A model generated the notes under the pieces. That model was not told the DNA's origin and did not search any database. It saw nothing but the letters and a program-made list of their open reading frames with translations. From assembly GCA_965225955.1 (NCBI GenBank), contig CBDDBX010000034.1:1-62959 (forward strand): a stretch of DNA of 62,959 bases, written 5' to 3'. The translations under genes were made by a program, and so were the position numbers. This stretch comes from CBDDBX01 sp965225955. GTDB lineage: Bacteria; Acidobacteriota; Aminicenantia; UBA2199. This document shows, piece after piece, positions 35,893 to 44,415 of the stretch (position 1 is its first letter; each line of letters begins with the position of its first letter).

Positions 35893-37353
35893 ATGATTAA
35901 AAAAGCATCGTCAATTCTGATTATTATCATATTTTTCCTATCTCCTCTCTTTACATCCTGTAAAGCAGAAGAGAAGAAAAAAGCTAAATACATATTCTTT
36001 TTCATAGGTGACGGAATGAGTCTGGCTCAGGTTCACCTCACAGAGCTATATCTTACAGGCAAAGAGATTCCTGCCAAAAATCCGAAAAATCTCTGTTTTA
36101 CAGATTTCCCGGCTATAGGAATAACAACTACTCACAGTAACAACTCATGGATTACAGATTCTGCAGCTGCTGCGACAGCTCTTGCCTGTGGTGAGAAAAC
36201 TGTTCAGAAAGCTCTTGGAGTAGATAAAACAAAGAATATCGCCTTAAGGTCCATTGCATTCTCTGCAAGAGATATGGGAATGAAAACCGGATTGTTAACA
36301 TCGGTTTCAATCGATCACGCCACTCCTGCAGGTTTTTACGCTCACCAGGATTCAAGAAAATCTTATTGGGCAATAGTAAAAGAGCTACCAGGCAGTAAGC
36401 TGAACTTCTTTGGAGCTGGTGGGTTTAAAAGTCCCGACAAAAAGAGCAAAGAAGGTATTACTAAAGAGGAGTTTGTAACTAAAGCCGGATATAAAGTAGT
36501 TAAAGGTAAAGCAGATATCCTGAAACTGAAAGCCGGAGACGATAAAATTATCGCCTTTGCCAGAGAGAACAGCTCTCAGGGTGACCTTATTTATGAAATA
36601 GATCGTAAAACAGATCAGGTATCTCTAAAAGATCTTACAGACAAAGCAATTGAACTACTGGATAACCCTGCAGGTTTCTTCATGATGATTGAAGGTGGGA
36701 AAATTGACTGGGCAGAACACGGACACGATACTGCAACCATGTTCCATGAAGCCATTGCATTTAATGAAGCAATAAAAAGTGCTCTGGAGTTCTATAAAAA
36801 GCATCCGGCTGAAACTCTTATAGTTATTACCGGTGATCACGAATGTGGTGGTCTTACTGTAGGTAGAGATAAGACTGGATACGATCTTAATCTGGAGTAT
36901 CTCAGATACCAGAAGATGTCAGCTGAAAAGTTCACTGCCATTATGAAAAAATTCAAGGAAGAGAAAGGGGATAATAAAGCAGAACTAAAAGAGTTGATTC
37001 CCCTGCTGAATCAGAATTTTGGTTTCAAATGGAAAGGTATCAATGACAGTGCAGAGGGGTTTTTCCTTTCAGAAGAAGAGCAGTCAGAGATTTCTGACAG
37101 CTTTAACAAATATTTTGATAATAAATCAGGTAAAGCATCTCTCTACAGTTATGATGATCCTGTTACTCTGACTGCCAAGAAAATTCTGAACAGAAGAGCC
37201 GGAGTTGGAAATGCTTCAGGAACTCACACAGGTATTCCGGTAATTACCTACGCTATTGGTGCAGGTTCAGAACTTTTCAGAGGATACTACGACAATACCG
37301 ATATATATAAGAAACTTATGGAAGCTGGTGCTTTGAAAAAACATCAGCAATAA
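35893..37353 (+). CDS. Alkaline phosphatase, probable lipoprotein
   Basis: The 486-residue protein belongs to the PhoA superfamily. The N-terminus has a lipoprotein signal with LFTSC as lipobox (Cys at about 23). Motifs are FFIGDGMSLAQ (metal-binding Asp), the nucleophile Ser in TDSAAAATALACGEKT, EGGKIDWAEHGHD, GDHECGGLTVG and a late His in SGTHTGIPV. These cover both zinc and the third metal site. The length is normal. It follows an AGGAG site and is likely to sit in the periplasm, anchored to a membrane, releasing phosphate from organic esters. Confidence 0.95.
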   Translation: MIKKASSILIIIIFFLSPLFTSCKAEEKKKAKYIFFFIGDGMSLAQVHLTELYLTGKEIPAKNPKNLCFTDFPAIGITTTHSNNSWITDSAAAATALACGEKTVQKALGVDKTKNIALRSIAFSARDMGMKTGLLTSVSIDHATPAGFYAHQDSRKSYWAIVKELPGSKLNFFGAGGFKSPDKKSKEGITKEEFVTKAGYKVVKGKADILKLKAGDDKIIAFARENSSQGDLIYEIDRKTDQVSLKDLTDKAIELLDNPAGFFMMIEGGKIDWAEHGHDTATMFHEAIAFNEAIKSALEFYKKHPAETLIVITGDHECGGLTVGRDKTGYDLNLEYLRYQKMSAEKFTAIMKKFKEEKGDNKAELKELIPLLNQNFGFKWKGINDSAEGFFLSEEEQSEISDSFNKYFDNKSGKASLYSYDDPVTLTAKKILNRRAGVGNASGTHTGIPVITYAIGAGSELFRGYYDNTDIYKKLMEAGALKKHQQ

Positions 37354-37368
37354 ATATCTATTTTAAAT

Positions 37369-37420
37369 CTGCTTTCTGTCACATTTAACCTGCCAGGGCA
37401 AACAATTCAACAGAAAGCAG
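37369..37420 (+). terminator. Long-loop inverted repeat after the alkaline phosphatase
   Basis: CTGCTTTCTGT (37369-37379) is perfectly complementary to ACAGAAAGCAG (37410-37420) with a 30-base loop. It may end transcription or act as an operator for the protease gene downstream. Confidence 0.45.
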
Positions 37421-37468
37421 AGCATAATGGTTATGTAATCGCCATAAGCGAAGAAGCAGGAGATTTTT

Positions 37469-38521
37469 TTGACATCAATTCTGGATTCTGATTCAGGTTC
37501 AGTAACAGTTAAAGGTAAACTCTACGACGGAGTAAGTGCTACTGCTGCAGACACAATTCTCACAGTATATGAAACCGGACAGGTGCTGATAACATCCGGG
37601 GTTATAAAAAAAAAGCGGCATATCAGCAGCCTGACAATTTCCAGAAGAACAGGAGACAGTCCACGTTATATAGATCTTCCTGAAGGCAGTAGATTTGAAA
37701 CCAGAGATAATGAAAGTGTTGATAAGATTGCTGCGGGATTCAGCAAAAACAGAAGTGAACTATTTGTGGCATGGCTGGAAAACAGCAAATGGATCTTCAC
37801 AGTACTTCTTCTTATTGTAGTTGCAGCTGCCTACAGTGCTGTAAAATGGGGAATACCGGCTCTTGCTGAAAAGGCTGCTGATCAGATTCCACTATCTATT
37901 CTGGTAAGTGTGGATGAACTTGCTCTAAAATCTCTTGATGAGGAATATACAAGCCCTTCAGAATTAAGTAGTGAAGAGAAAGCAGGAGTGAAGAAAATTT
38001 TCAGAGAAACCGTCTCCTGGTTTGATAATAGTAATTACAGTTTTAATCTTCAGTTAAGAAAAGGCGGTAGAATTGGTGCCAATGCATTTGCCCTTCCGGG
38101 AGGCACAATTATTATAACAGACGAACTTGTTAACATGAGCAGGAGACCGGAAGAGCTGAAAGGAATAATTGCTCATGAAACAGGTCACATTGTAATGAGA
38201 CACTCTGCCAGAACTGTCCTTCAGAATTCGGCAGTAATATTGATCATAAGCACTGTGGTTGGTGATGTGTCTTCTTTAAGTTCTGTTATATCAGCAATTC
38301 CTACTCTGCTTATAAGTGGTAAATACTCCAGGGATTTTGAAAGAGAAGCAGATAATTTCAGTCTTGAATATATGAATGCCACCGGTATTGATCCAATCAA
38401 TCTGGTAAATATTCTGGAAAGAATCAGTAGTTCACATGAGGGGTTGAATATACCGGATATCCTATCAACCCACCCATCAACAGAAGAGCGAAAAGAGCTC
38501 CTGATCAACAATAACAGCTAA
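37469..38521 (+). CDS. M48-family membrane metalloprotease
   Basis: The 350-residue protein carries the zinc protease motif HETGH (in IIAHETGHIVMRHSA) and a third ligand Glu in READNFSLEYM, typical of M48 peptidases such as BepA and HtpX relatives. A membrane helix is at about 106-124 (WIFTVLLLIVVAAAYSAV). The N-terminal 100 residues form a separate cytoplasmic-looking domain of the DUF7092 type seen in similar proteases. The start is TTG at 37469, seven bases after AGGAG. Its role is probably quality control of envelope proteins. Confidence 0.88.
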   Translation: MTSILDSDSGSVTVKGKLYDGVSATAADTILTVYETGQVLITSGVIKKKRHISSLTISRRTGDSPRYIDLPEGSRFETRDNESVDKIAAGFSKNRSELFVAWLENSKWIFTVLLLIVVAAAYSAVKWGIPALAEKAADQIPLSILVSVDELALKSLDEEYTSPSELSSEEKAGVKKIFRETVSWFDNSNYSFNLQLRKGGRIGANAFALPGGTIIITDELVNMSRRPEELKGIIAHETGHIVMRHSARTVLQNSAVILIISTVVGDVSSLSSVISAIPTLLISGKYSRDFEREADNFSLEYMNATGIDPINLVNILERISSSHEGLNIPDILSTHPSTEERKELLINNNS

Positions 38522-38565
38522 GATGTTAGATTTATAATTTATTTTTAATTATTTATGTTTTACTA

Positions 38566-38594
38566 TTGACCTCCACCTGTTTCGATGCTAGAGT
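38566..38594 (+). promoter_or_regulatory. Probable promoter of the chemoreceptor gene
   Basis: TTGACC (38566-38571) and TAGAGT (38589-38594) are 17 bases apart. Downstream, CTGTGAAA (38647-38654) and TTTCACAG (38675-38682) form a perfect inverted repeat in the leader. Confidence 0.5.
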
Positions 38595-38718
38595 ATCTTT
38601 TCAAATTTGTAAAAAAACTATACGTTTCTTTATAACATTTATTCTGCTGTGAAACATTTGGTCTCCTGTTACTATTTCACAGTAAAAATATAGCTTTTAT
38701 AATCTTTAGGAGTGTACT

Positions 38719-40752
38719 ATGTTTAAAAAAATGAAGATTTCCAGCAAACTTATTATCTACATGGTGTCCATGGGTATGATTCCACTTTTTGTATCAATAT
38801 TCTTTGCATATAACAAAGTATCTGATCATATGGAAACTGAGGCTTTCAACAAATTGATTGCTGTACAGAAAACAGCAAAATCAAATATTGAGAATATTCT
38901 GGAAAGCTATAAAACAACAGTCGAAGTGTCTGCTATAAACAAAGAGTTCATCAATATCTATGACAGGCTTAAAAAATATCACGTAGACAAAGCTGTTGGT
39001 GATACAGACAGTTTTCCTCTGGATAATCAGGAATACTCAGAGATCTATAGCGAAATGGCTCCCAACATAAGAGAAATAAACAGAAAATATGGTTTCAGAA
39101 ACTTTTATATAATCTGTAAAAAACACGGCCACGTGATGTTCTCTGCAAACAGAAGCAGTGATTCCGGCACCAACCTCTCTTCCGGCAATCTCCAGGGGAG
39201 TGGCCTTGCTAAATTGTGGGAGAAAGTTGTAAGCAGTAACTCAACAAGTTCTGTCAGTTTTTCACCATACTCCCCTGAAGGAGGAAAACAGACAGCCTTC
39301 ATTGGTACTCCATTAAGAGATAGCAGTGGAGATTTAACCGGAGTTATCGCATTTCAGATACCTGTAACAAAAATAAATGAAGCAACTCAGATAAGAGCAG
39401 GAATGGGAAGAACCGGAGAAAACTATCTGGTTGGGAAAAACCTTAATGGTACAAACATATACTGTAGTAAAAGGGTCGTAAAGAAAGGTGAAATAGGAAA
39501 GAAAAAATCTGATAAATTTGTTAAACTGGCTCTTGAAGGCAAAAGCGGCTTTGCTGTTAAAACAGGTTCAACAGGAGTAAAGGAGATGGTTGTTTACTCT
39601 CCTCTTAAAATAGATGGATTAAACTGGGGCATAATATCGACAATGGCCTATGACGAAGCTGTACAGAGCGCAAAAAGTATGAGAAATATACTCTTTGTAA
39701 TTCTTATCATAATGGGCATTCTTATAGCTATTGCCTCTTTCTATATATCAGGCACAATTTCAAAACCGATTGGCCGTCTTGTTAACCGGGCACGTCAGCT
39801 CTCTGAAGGAGAAGCAGATCTTACCAGGAGAATAGAAATTGAAACAGAAGATGAACTGGGAGAACTGAGCCTCTGGTTTAATAAATTTATTGAGAGAATA
39901 CAGGGACTCATTAAAGAGGTTAAAGGAAATGCTGATAGCGTAAGTTCAGCTGCACTCCAGATTTCATCATCTTCAGAAGAGCTTGCAGCAACAGTCGAAC
40001 AGCAAAGCTGTCAGACTCAGGCTGTTGGTAATTCTGTAACAGAACTATCCACAACCTCTTCAGATATATCGCAGACAATGGAAGAATCAAGAGCCGTAAC
40101 AGAACAGTCTGCCTCAATGACACGTCAGGGTAGTCAGATCATTCAGGCATCAATACTATCTCTGGATAATATAAAAAAGCAGAGTAGCAAACTGGCAGCA
40201 ACAATAGATAAACTATCTATCTCTGCAGGAGATATCGGAAATATAATCAATGTAATTAATGATGTTGCTGATCAAACCAACCTTCTTGCTCTTAATGCTG
40301 CAATTGAAGCAGCCAGAGCAGGTGAAGCCGGAAGAGGTTTTGCTGTTGTTGCGGATGAGGTCAGAAAACTGGCTGAAAAAACAGCTTCAGCTACAAAAGA
40401 GATTGAAAAGATCATCCTGTCTCTTCAGAATGAAACAGAAGAAGCTACCAGAGTGATGGCATCCACAAACAGTGAAGTTGAAGAGGGAACAAAGCTGGGT
40501 GAGGAATCTGCAGAAATACTTGAAGGCATCGTAGAATCTGGTGAACAGGTTAACAGCTCTTCAGAAACTATAGCAACAGCTATAACAGAAGAGCATGCAA
40601 CAATTGAGGAGATCAGCAATAACCTTCAGGGTATTGCAGCAGGAACAATGGAATCCTCCAATGCAGTTCAGGAAGTTGCCTCAACAGCAGAAAGCCTCTC
40701 AAGTGATGCAGAAAATCTCAAGAACCTGCTGGAAAATTTTGTAACAGAATAG
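38719..40752 (+). CDS. Methyl-accepting chemotaxis protein
   Basis: The 677-residue receptor has a first membrane helix at about 11-32, a periplasmic dCache-like sensor (about 33-320), a second helix at about 325-348, a HAMP domain (SGTISKPIGRLVNRARQLSEGE) and a long coiled signalling domain. The conserved tip reads ADQTNLLALNAAIEAARAGE and contacts CheA and CheW. There is no C-terminal CheR pentapeptide. It implies that the organism is motile. No other chemotaxis genes are nearby. Confidence 0.96.
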   Translation: MFKKMKISSKLIIYMVSMGMIPLFVSIFFAYNKVSDHMETEAFNKLIAVQKTAKSNIENILESYKTTVEVSAINKEFINIYDRLKKYHVDKAVGDTDSFPLDNQEYSEIYSEMAPNIREINRKYGFRNFYIICKKHGHVMFSANRSSDSGTNLSSGNLQGSGLAKLWEKVVSSNSTSSVSFSPYSPEGGKQTAFIGTPLRDSSGDLTGVIAFQIPVTKINEATQIRAGMGRTGENYLVGKNLNGTNIYCSKRVVKKGEIGKKKSDKFVKLALEGKSGFAVKTGSTGVKEMVVYSPLKIDGLNWGIISTMAYDEAVQSAKSMRNILFVILIIMGILIAIASFYISGTISKPIGRLVNRARQLSEGEADLTRRIEIETEDELGELSLWFNKFIERIQGLIKEVKGNADSVSSAALQISSSSEELAATVEQQSCQTQAVGNSVTELSTTSSDISQTMEESRAVTEQSASMTRQGSQIIQASILSLDNIKKQSSKLAATIDKLSISAGDIGNIINVINDVADQTNLLALNAAIEAARAGEAGRGFAVVADEVRKLAEKTASATKEIEKIILSLQNETEEATRVMASTNSEVEEGTKLGEESAEILEGIVESGEQVNSSSETIATAITEEHATIEEISNNLQGIAAGTMESSNAVQEVASTAESLSSDAENLKNLLENFVTE

Positions 40753-40768
40753 ATAATAGAAAGTGTAG

Positions 40769-40788
40769 GGGCGTGGCATGCCACGCCC
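40769..40788. terminator. Perfect 20-bp palindrome between convergent genes (GTAGGG family)
   Basis: GGGCGTGGCATGCCACGCCC is its own reverse complement and is preceded by GTA, so the unit reads GTAGGGGCG. It lies 16 bases after the chemoreceptor stop and before the minus-strand NifX-like gene and may end both transcripts. A related palindrome is at 51889-51908. Confidence 0.7.
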
Positions 40789-40803
40789 TATGCCATTAAT
40801 ATT

Positions 40804-41175
40804 CTAATGACTACAGCCACTGTGCCCGCCACAGGCCATATCTGCTGTCATCTCTTTCAACTTACCTGCTTTAAAAAGATCTGCCGCATCTTTAACGGTT
40901 TCACCTTCAAGAAGATATACCTTCATTCCGCCTTCATTAAGCATATGAACAGCTCTTCTTCCCATACCACTTGTAAGAACTGCATCAACATTAAGATCAG
41001 CAATTGCTTTGAGAGGCTGGCAACCACCGTGCTGATGATGTTCATTACCATTCTTTATTACTTCAGTCTGCTCAGTTTCTGTATCGTATACAGTAAAAAA
41101 TGCTGCACTACCAAAATGGTTGTGCACTCTCTCTTCAATACCATTATCTCCCATTGTGGGCATACATAATCTCAT
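40804..41175 (-). CDS. NifX/NifB-type dinitrogenase iron-molybdenum cofactor domain protein
   Basis: The 123-residue protein is one RNase H-like domain of the Nitro_FeMo-Co family (MRLCMPTMGDNGIEERVHNHFGSAAFF; GHHQHGGCQPL; VLTSGMGRRAVHML). Such stand-alone proteins bind metal-sulfur clusters or metal ions and occur in bacteria that do not fix nitrogen. The His- and Cys-rich tail (ACGGHSGCSH) supports metal binding. No nitrogenase gene is seen. It lies nine bases after the DUF134 gene and is probably cotranscribed. Confidence 0.92.
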   Translation of the reverse strand: MRLCMPTMGDNGIEERVHNHFGSAAFFTVYDTETEQTEVIKNGNEHHQHGGCQPLKAIADLNVDAVLTSGMGRRAVHMLNEGGMKVYLLEGETVKDAADLFKAGKLKEMTADMACGGHSGCSH

Positions 41176-41184
41176 GCTTTCTCC

Positions 41185-41457
41185 TTATTGTATCTTAATT
41201 GCTCTTCCATTAAGAAGAGCATCAATCAGCTTATATCTTCCAGATGCCAGAATTCTCTGAATTGTACCTCTGGATACTTTCATAAATTCTGCAGCTTCGA
41301 TCTGACTTTTTCCATCATGGTCACACAATCTTATCGCTTCAAATTCATCGGCTGAAAGCTCCAGAACCCCGGATACAGAAAGAGGTACTCCGGCAGGTTT
41401 AAACAGTTTTGTTCCATCGTGAGTACGACAGCATCGCTCTTTCTTACATCTTCCCAT
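41185..41457 (-). CDS. DUF134 DNA-binding protein
   Basis: The 90-residue protein has an N-terminal Cys-rich segment (CKKERCCR) and a sigma-70-like helix-turn-helix (SQIEAAEFMKVSRGTIQRIL), the layout of DUF134 (COG1342). Members are often encoded next to NifX-like proteins, as here. A GGAGGG site precedes the ATG. A perfect 16-bp palindrome directly upstream (41472-41487) is a candidate binding site, which would make it self-regulating. Confidence 0.92.
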   Translation of the reverse strand: MGRCKKERCCRTHDGTKLFKPAGVPLSVSGVLELSADEFEAIRLCDHDGKSQIEAAEFMKVSRGTIQRILASGRYKLIDALLNGRAIKIQ

Positions 41458-41471
41458 TCAGACCCTCCATT

Positions 41472-41487
41472 GTGTGCATATGCACAC
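41472..41487. promoter_or_regulatory. Perfect 16-bp palindrome in the DUF134 promoter
   Basis: GTGTGCATATGCACAC equals its reverse complement. It lies 15 bases before the DUF134 start, just after a TATA-rich stretch (TATTATATAG on the minus strand), where a repressor would cover the transcription start. Confidence 0.65.
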
Positions 41488-41624
41488 TATATAATAAAAC
41501 AGTTCTCTGCACAAGAAGAAAAAAGATTTTTTAATTTTGGCTGACACAGACGCCCACGGACTAACACCGGCAATTTAAAACAATCGTACGGCTTTCTAAA
41601 GAAAAAATGCCTGTGATTATGAAG

Positions 41625-41668
41625 GGGCAAGGCTACTTGTTCTGAGCTTGTCGAAGGATGCCTTGCCC
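41625..41668. repeat. Hairpin repeat with CTGAGCTTGTCGAAG loop
   Basis: GGGCAAGGC (41625-41633) pairs with GCCTTGCCC (41660-41668). The loop carries TTCTGAGCTTGTCGAAGG, a sequence known from intergenic repeats of many environmental bacteria. It lies downstream of the propeller gene ending at 41699. Confidence 0.65.
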
Positions 41669-41698
41669 TTTACGACATTTATACAAATAGTTGTGTTA

Positions 41699-42766
41699 TC
41701 AATAAACCTTCATGCTATGTAATTCTACAGTCTCTTCTTCATCATTATCATACAGCCAGTAAGCTATACCTTTTGAGAAAGCATATCTTTTTATTCCTCT
41801 TCCCACCATCTTCTCAATGGCTCCCATTCTTGGTATTCCTATATGTACACGTTTGAGTTCTTTACCTTTAAGATCCATAACAATAAACTCATCTTCTTCT
41901 CTACTGTTTCTCTTAAATGTTCTGATAAACAGAGATTTACCATCACTATCCATACTCTGCACCAGAGGGCACTCATCGGGAAACTCCAGACTAATAATTT
42001 TCTGGAACGCAGCCCAGCCACCAACCATCTTAATCTGTGTTACTATTTTAGGATCTTCTTTAAACTCTTTAATAATCTTATTTTTAAAACCGGAATCAAC
42101 CTTAACAACAGCTTCACTCTTTTCGATAGAATAAAGAGGTTTGCCGGTGAGATCAAATACATCTATATGAATTTTTTTATGATCCCCTTTATTGATAAAT
42201 ATTTTATCTCCAACAACTACATAACCAGGAGTATTGGCAATAGGATTGACAATCCGGTTCTGCTGCCCAAGTTTCATACTATGCAGTTCTTTTAGAATAT
42301 TAAATTTATTATCTGTAAGTACAATTGATGCCGAGAGCTTCTGAGCGCCTTCCGTCTTTACTTTACTACCCAGATACCCATTACCTGCAAATCTTATTCC
42401 CATAAGGAATCTGAATTTCGCCCCCTTTTTGACTTCACCGATATATTTCAGATCACTGGAATATGTTAAGAATTTGCGAAAATTATCTATAACAATGCCT
42501 TGCTTTCCAACTTCCACCACATTGTCGAAATTAGGAACTACCTGTGACTCACCGGGACCTGTTCCTTTTTTACCGAATTCACCTGTTTTTTTAAGTCCGT
42601 TAAGATCAAATACCAGAACTTTTTCTACCTGAACTACATAGACTCTGTTATTGTAAATTTTCATAGATTCAGGTTTGAAAACATCCTCAAGTTCCCCAAG
42701 ATTTTCTCCATTCATTGCAACTGTCATTATCAGAATCAGTGTCAGTAAGAGTGTCAAAACTTTCAT
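41699..42766 (-). CDS. Secreted 6-bladed beta-propeller protein, paralogue A
   Basis: The 355-residue protein has a signal peptide (MKVLTLLLTLILIMTVAMNG) and repeats typical of the 6-bladed beta-propeller family (for example YNNRVYVVQVEKVLVFDLNG, GKKGTGPGE, FIVMDLKGKEL). Function is unknown; such proteins are frequent in Bacteroidetes and related groups. It is 355 residues like its neighbour at 43137 and aligns with it end to end (ENLGELEDVFKPESMKIYNN against ENLGELPDVMKPESMKIYKN). An AAGGAG site precedes the ATG. Confidence 0.82.
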   Translation of the reverse strand: MKVLTLLLTLILIMTVAMNGENLGELEDVFKPESMKIYNNRVYVVQVEKVLVFDLNGLKKTGEFGKKGTGPGESQVVPNFDNVVEVGKQGIVIDNFRKFLTYSSDLKYIGEVKKGAKFRFLMGIRFAGNGYLGSKVKTEGAQKLSASIVLTDNKFNILKELHSMKLGQQNRIVNPIANTPGYVVVGDKIFINKGDHKKIHIDVFDLTGKPLYSIEKSEAVVKVDSGFKNKIIKEFKEDPKIVTQIKMVGGWAAFQKIISLEFPDECPLVQSMDSDGKSLFIRTFKRNSREEDEFIVMDLKGKELKRVHIGIPRMGAIEKMVGRGIKRYAFSKGIAYWLYDNDEEETVELHSMKVY

Positions 42767-43136
42767 ATCTATTCTCCTTTTTTACATTCCATATTTATAA
42801 CAACGATTATATTACACAAAAAGGTTCCCGGAAAAATTATAGATTGCAGGCTGTATTTAATAACAAAGAGTTCTGCCCTGTGGGCAGATTATAATTCCAG
42901 GAACCCATTAGATAGGTAAAGGCGTTTCAAACCAGGTCCATCGTGTCCATTCTGTCCACAAATGTGAAGCTGTTTCAAAATCACCTTGAATTCGCGTGCA
43001 TTTGCGGTAAAAATACAAAATAGTCGGGCTACAGCATTTAGACTGAGCGAGGAACGAGTCGAAGGCTGCTGTATCCACTATATTGCTGAATTACAATCTA
43101 ATACGGCCACAACATTTTGTGGCCCTACATTCTCTT
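42767..43136. other. Repeat-bearing spacer between the two propeller genes
   Basis: No gene is seen. It holds a small hairpin CTGCCC/GGGCAG near 42880-42892, degenerate repeat text (TTCGCGTGCATTTGCGG near 42990) and a GTAGGG-type hairpin at 43095-43130. Confidence 0.5.
43095..43130. repeat. GTAGGG-type hairpin repeat, copy 2
   Basis: The unit starts AATCTAATACGG and ends GGCCCTACAT with the stem GGCCACAA/TTGTGGCC. It matches 11838-11873 over 36 bases and lies just past the stop of the minus-strand propeller gene. Confidence 0.75.
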
Positions 43137-44204
43137 TTAATATATCTTCTCGCAGTGCAATTCTACAGTTTCATCATCTTCATTATCAAAGAGCCAGTAA
43201 AACTTACCATTGGCAAAATCATACTTCTTAACTTCTCTTCCAAGCAGCATACTGAGCAGATCTATACCAGGCAGTTTTTTATAAAATCTTTTTATCTCTT
43301 TCCCTTTCAGATCCATCAGAATACACTCTTCTGCTCCTTTTGAATCAGTTCTGTGTGTTCTTACCAATAACATTTTTCCATCTGTTTCTATAAAATTAAT
43401 ATATGGATAATTCTCCGGGTATATAAAATCCAGCATTTTCCGGTAGTTATTCCATCCACCGGCATTCTTCATCTGAGCTTTCACCAGAGGATCGTTTTTA
43501 AAACGTTCAAGCACTATCTCTTTATCTTTTCCTGTAAAAGGTGATAGTTTTTCTTTTTTTCTGATCTCAAACAGTTTATTACCTTTCAGATCATATACTT
43601 CAATAAGAAAAGCCTCACTCCCCTTCTCAATAAATATCTTACTATCTGCTATTACAAATCCCGGAGCATCAGGTACCATATTAAATCTTCTGCCCTGCTG
43701 ACTGAAAATCTGGCGACAAAGCTCTTTTTTTTCTTTCAGATCTTTATCCATCATTACAATAGTTTTGAAAGCTTTTGGAGGAGTACTCTTATCTGTAGCA
43801 ACTGAACCTACCAGATAACCCTCTTTTATTTTATGAACACCCATGATACGGGGGCCAGGCTTTTTAATTTCACTAATATATTTATAATCAAATGAGTATC
43901 TCAGTATCTTATTAAGACTCTCAATGATTATTCCTTCAGAGTTAACAGTTACTACATTTTCCATAAAAGGTGGAGGCTGTGTCTCACCAGGGCCGCTTCC
44001 TTTTTTTCCAAACACAGCAACCTTTTCAAGATTTTTATTGAGATCATAAACAAGTACAGATGCACCCTGTACTACATAAAGTTTATTCTTATAGATTTTC
44101 ATGCTTTCAGGTTTCATAACATCCGGCAGTTCACCCAGATTTTCACCATTAAGAGATACAGTCACAATAAGGACCATTGTTAATATAAGACTGATTATCT
44201 TCAT
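43137..44204 (-). CDS. Secreted 6-bladed beta-propeller protein, paralogue B
   Basis: The 355-residue protein begins MKIISLILTMVLIVTVSLNG, a signal peptide, and matches paralogue A along its length, ending FDNEDDETVELHCEKIY against YDNDEEETVELHSMKVY. I start at ATG 44204, which AAGGAG precedes; the frame is open ten codons further up without a site. The two genes are a tandem duplication separated by a repeat-bearing spacer. Function unknown. Confidence 0.82.
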   Translation of the reverse strand: MKIISLILTMVLIVTVSLNGENLGELPDVMKPESMKIYKNKLYVVQGASVLVYDLNKNLEKVAVFGKKGSGPGETQPPPFMENVVTVNSEGIIIESLNKILRYSFDYKYISEIKKPGPRIMGVHKIKEGYLVGSVATDKSTPPKAFKTIVMMDKDLKEKKELCRQIFSQQGRRFNMVPDAPGFVIADSKIFIEKGSEAFLIEVYDLKGNKLFEIRKKEKLSPFTGKDKEIVLERFKNDPLVKAQMKNAGGWNNYRKMLDFIYPENYPYINFIETDGKMLLVRTHRTDSKGAEECILMDLKGKEIKRFYKKLPGIDLLSMLLGREVKKYDFANGKFYWLFDNEDDETVELHCEKIY

Positions 44205-44327
44205 GTTTTCTCCTTTATAATAGATATTACGCAAAAGACAGCGAATATATTACATATACTACCTCAAATAATGTACTTTTCATTTTATTTGTTCTTTTCA
44301 TTACTTTTGATTGAGTAGCTGAATTAT

Positions 44328-44354
44328 GTAGGGTAGAAGCCATGTCTCCTACCC
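44328..44354. repeat. GTAGGG-type hairpin repeat, short copy
   Basis: GTAGGGTAG begins at 44328; GGGTAG (44331-44336) pairs with CTACCC (44349-44354). It lies in the spacer between divergent genes. Confidence 0.5.
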
Positions 44355-44403
44355 ATATGTATATCCAAATAATCCTTTTTATGTCCTGTTGTATTCTGTA
44401 TGT

Positions 44404-44415
44404 TATAATCTCCCG
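44404..44415 (+). promoter_or_regulatory. Probable -10 box and leaderless start of the FAD oxidoreductase
   Basis: TATAAT (44404-44409) is followed by six bases (CTCCCG) and the ATG at 44416. No Shine-Dalgarno sequence is present and the -35 region is weak. Confidence 0.45.

Noticed and set aside
40804..41175. Nitrogen fixation gene
   Set aside because: Only a stand-alone cofactor-binding domain is present and no nif structural gene is nearby; such proteins are common in non-fixing bacteria.
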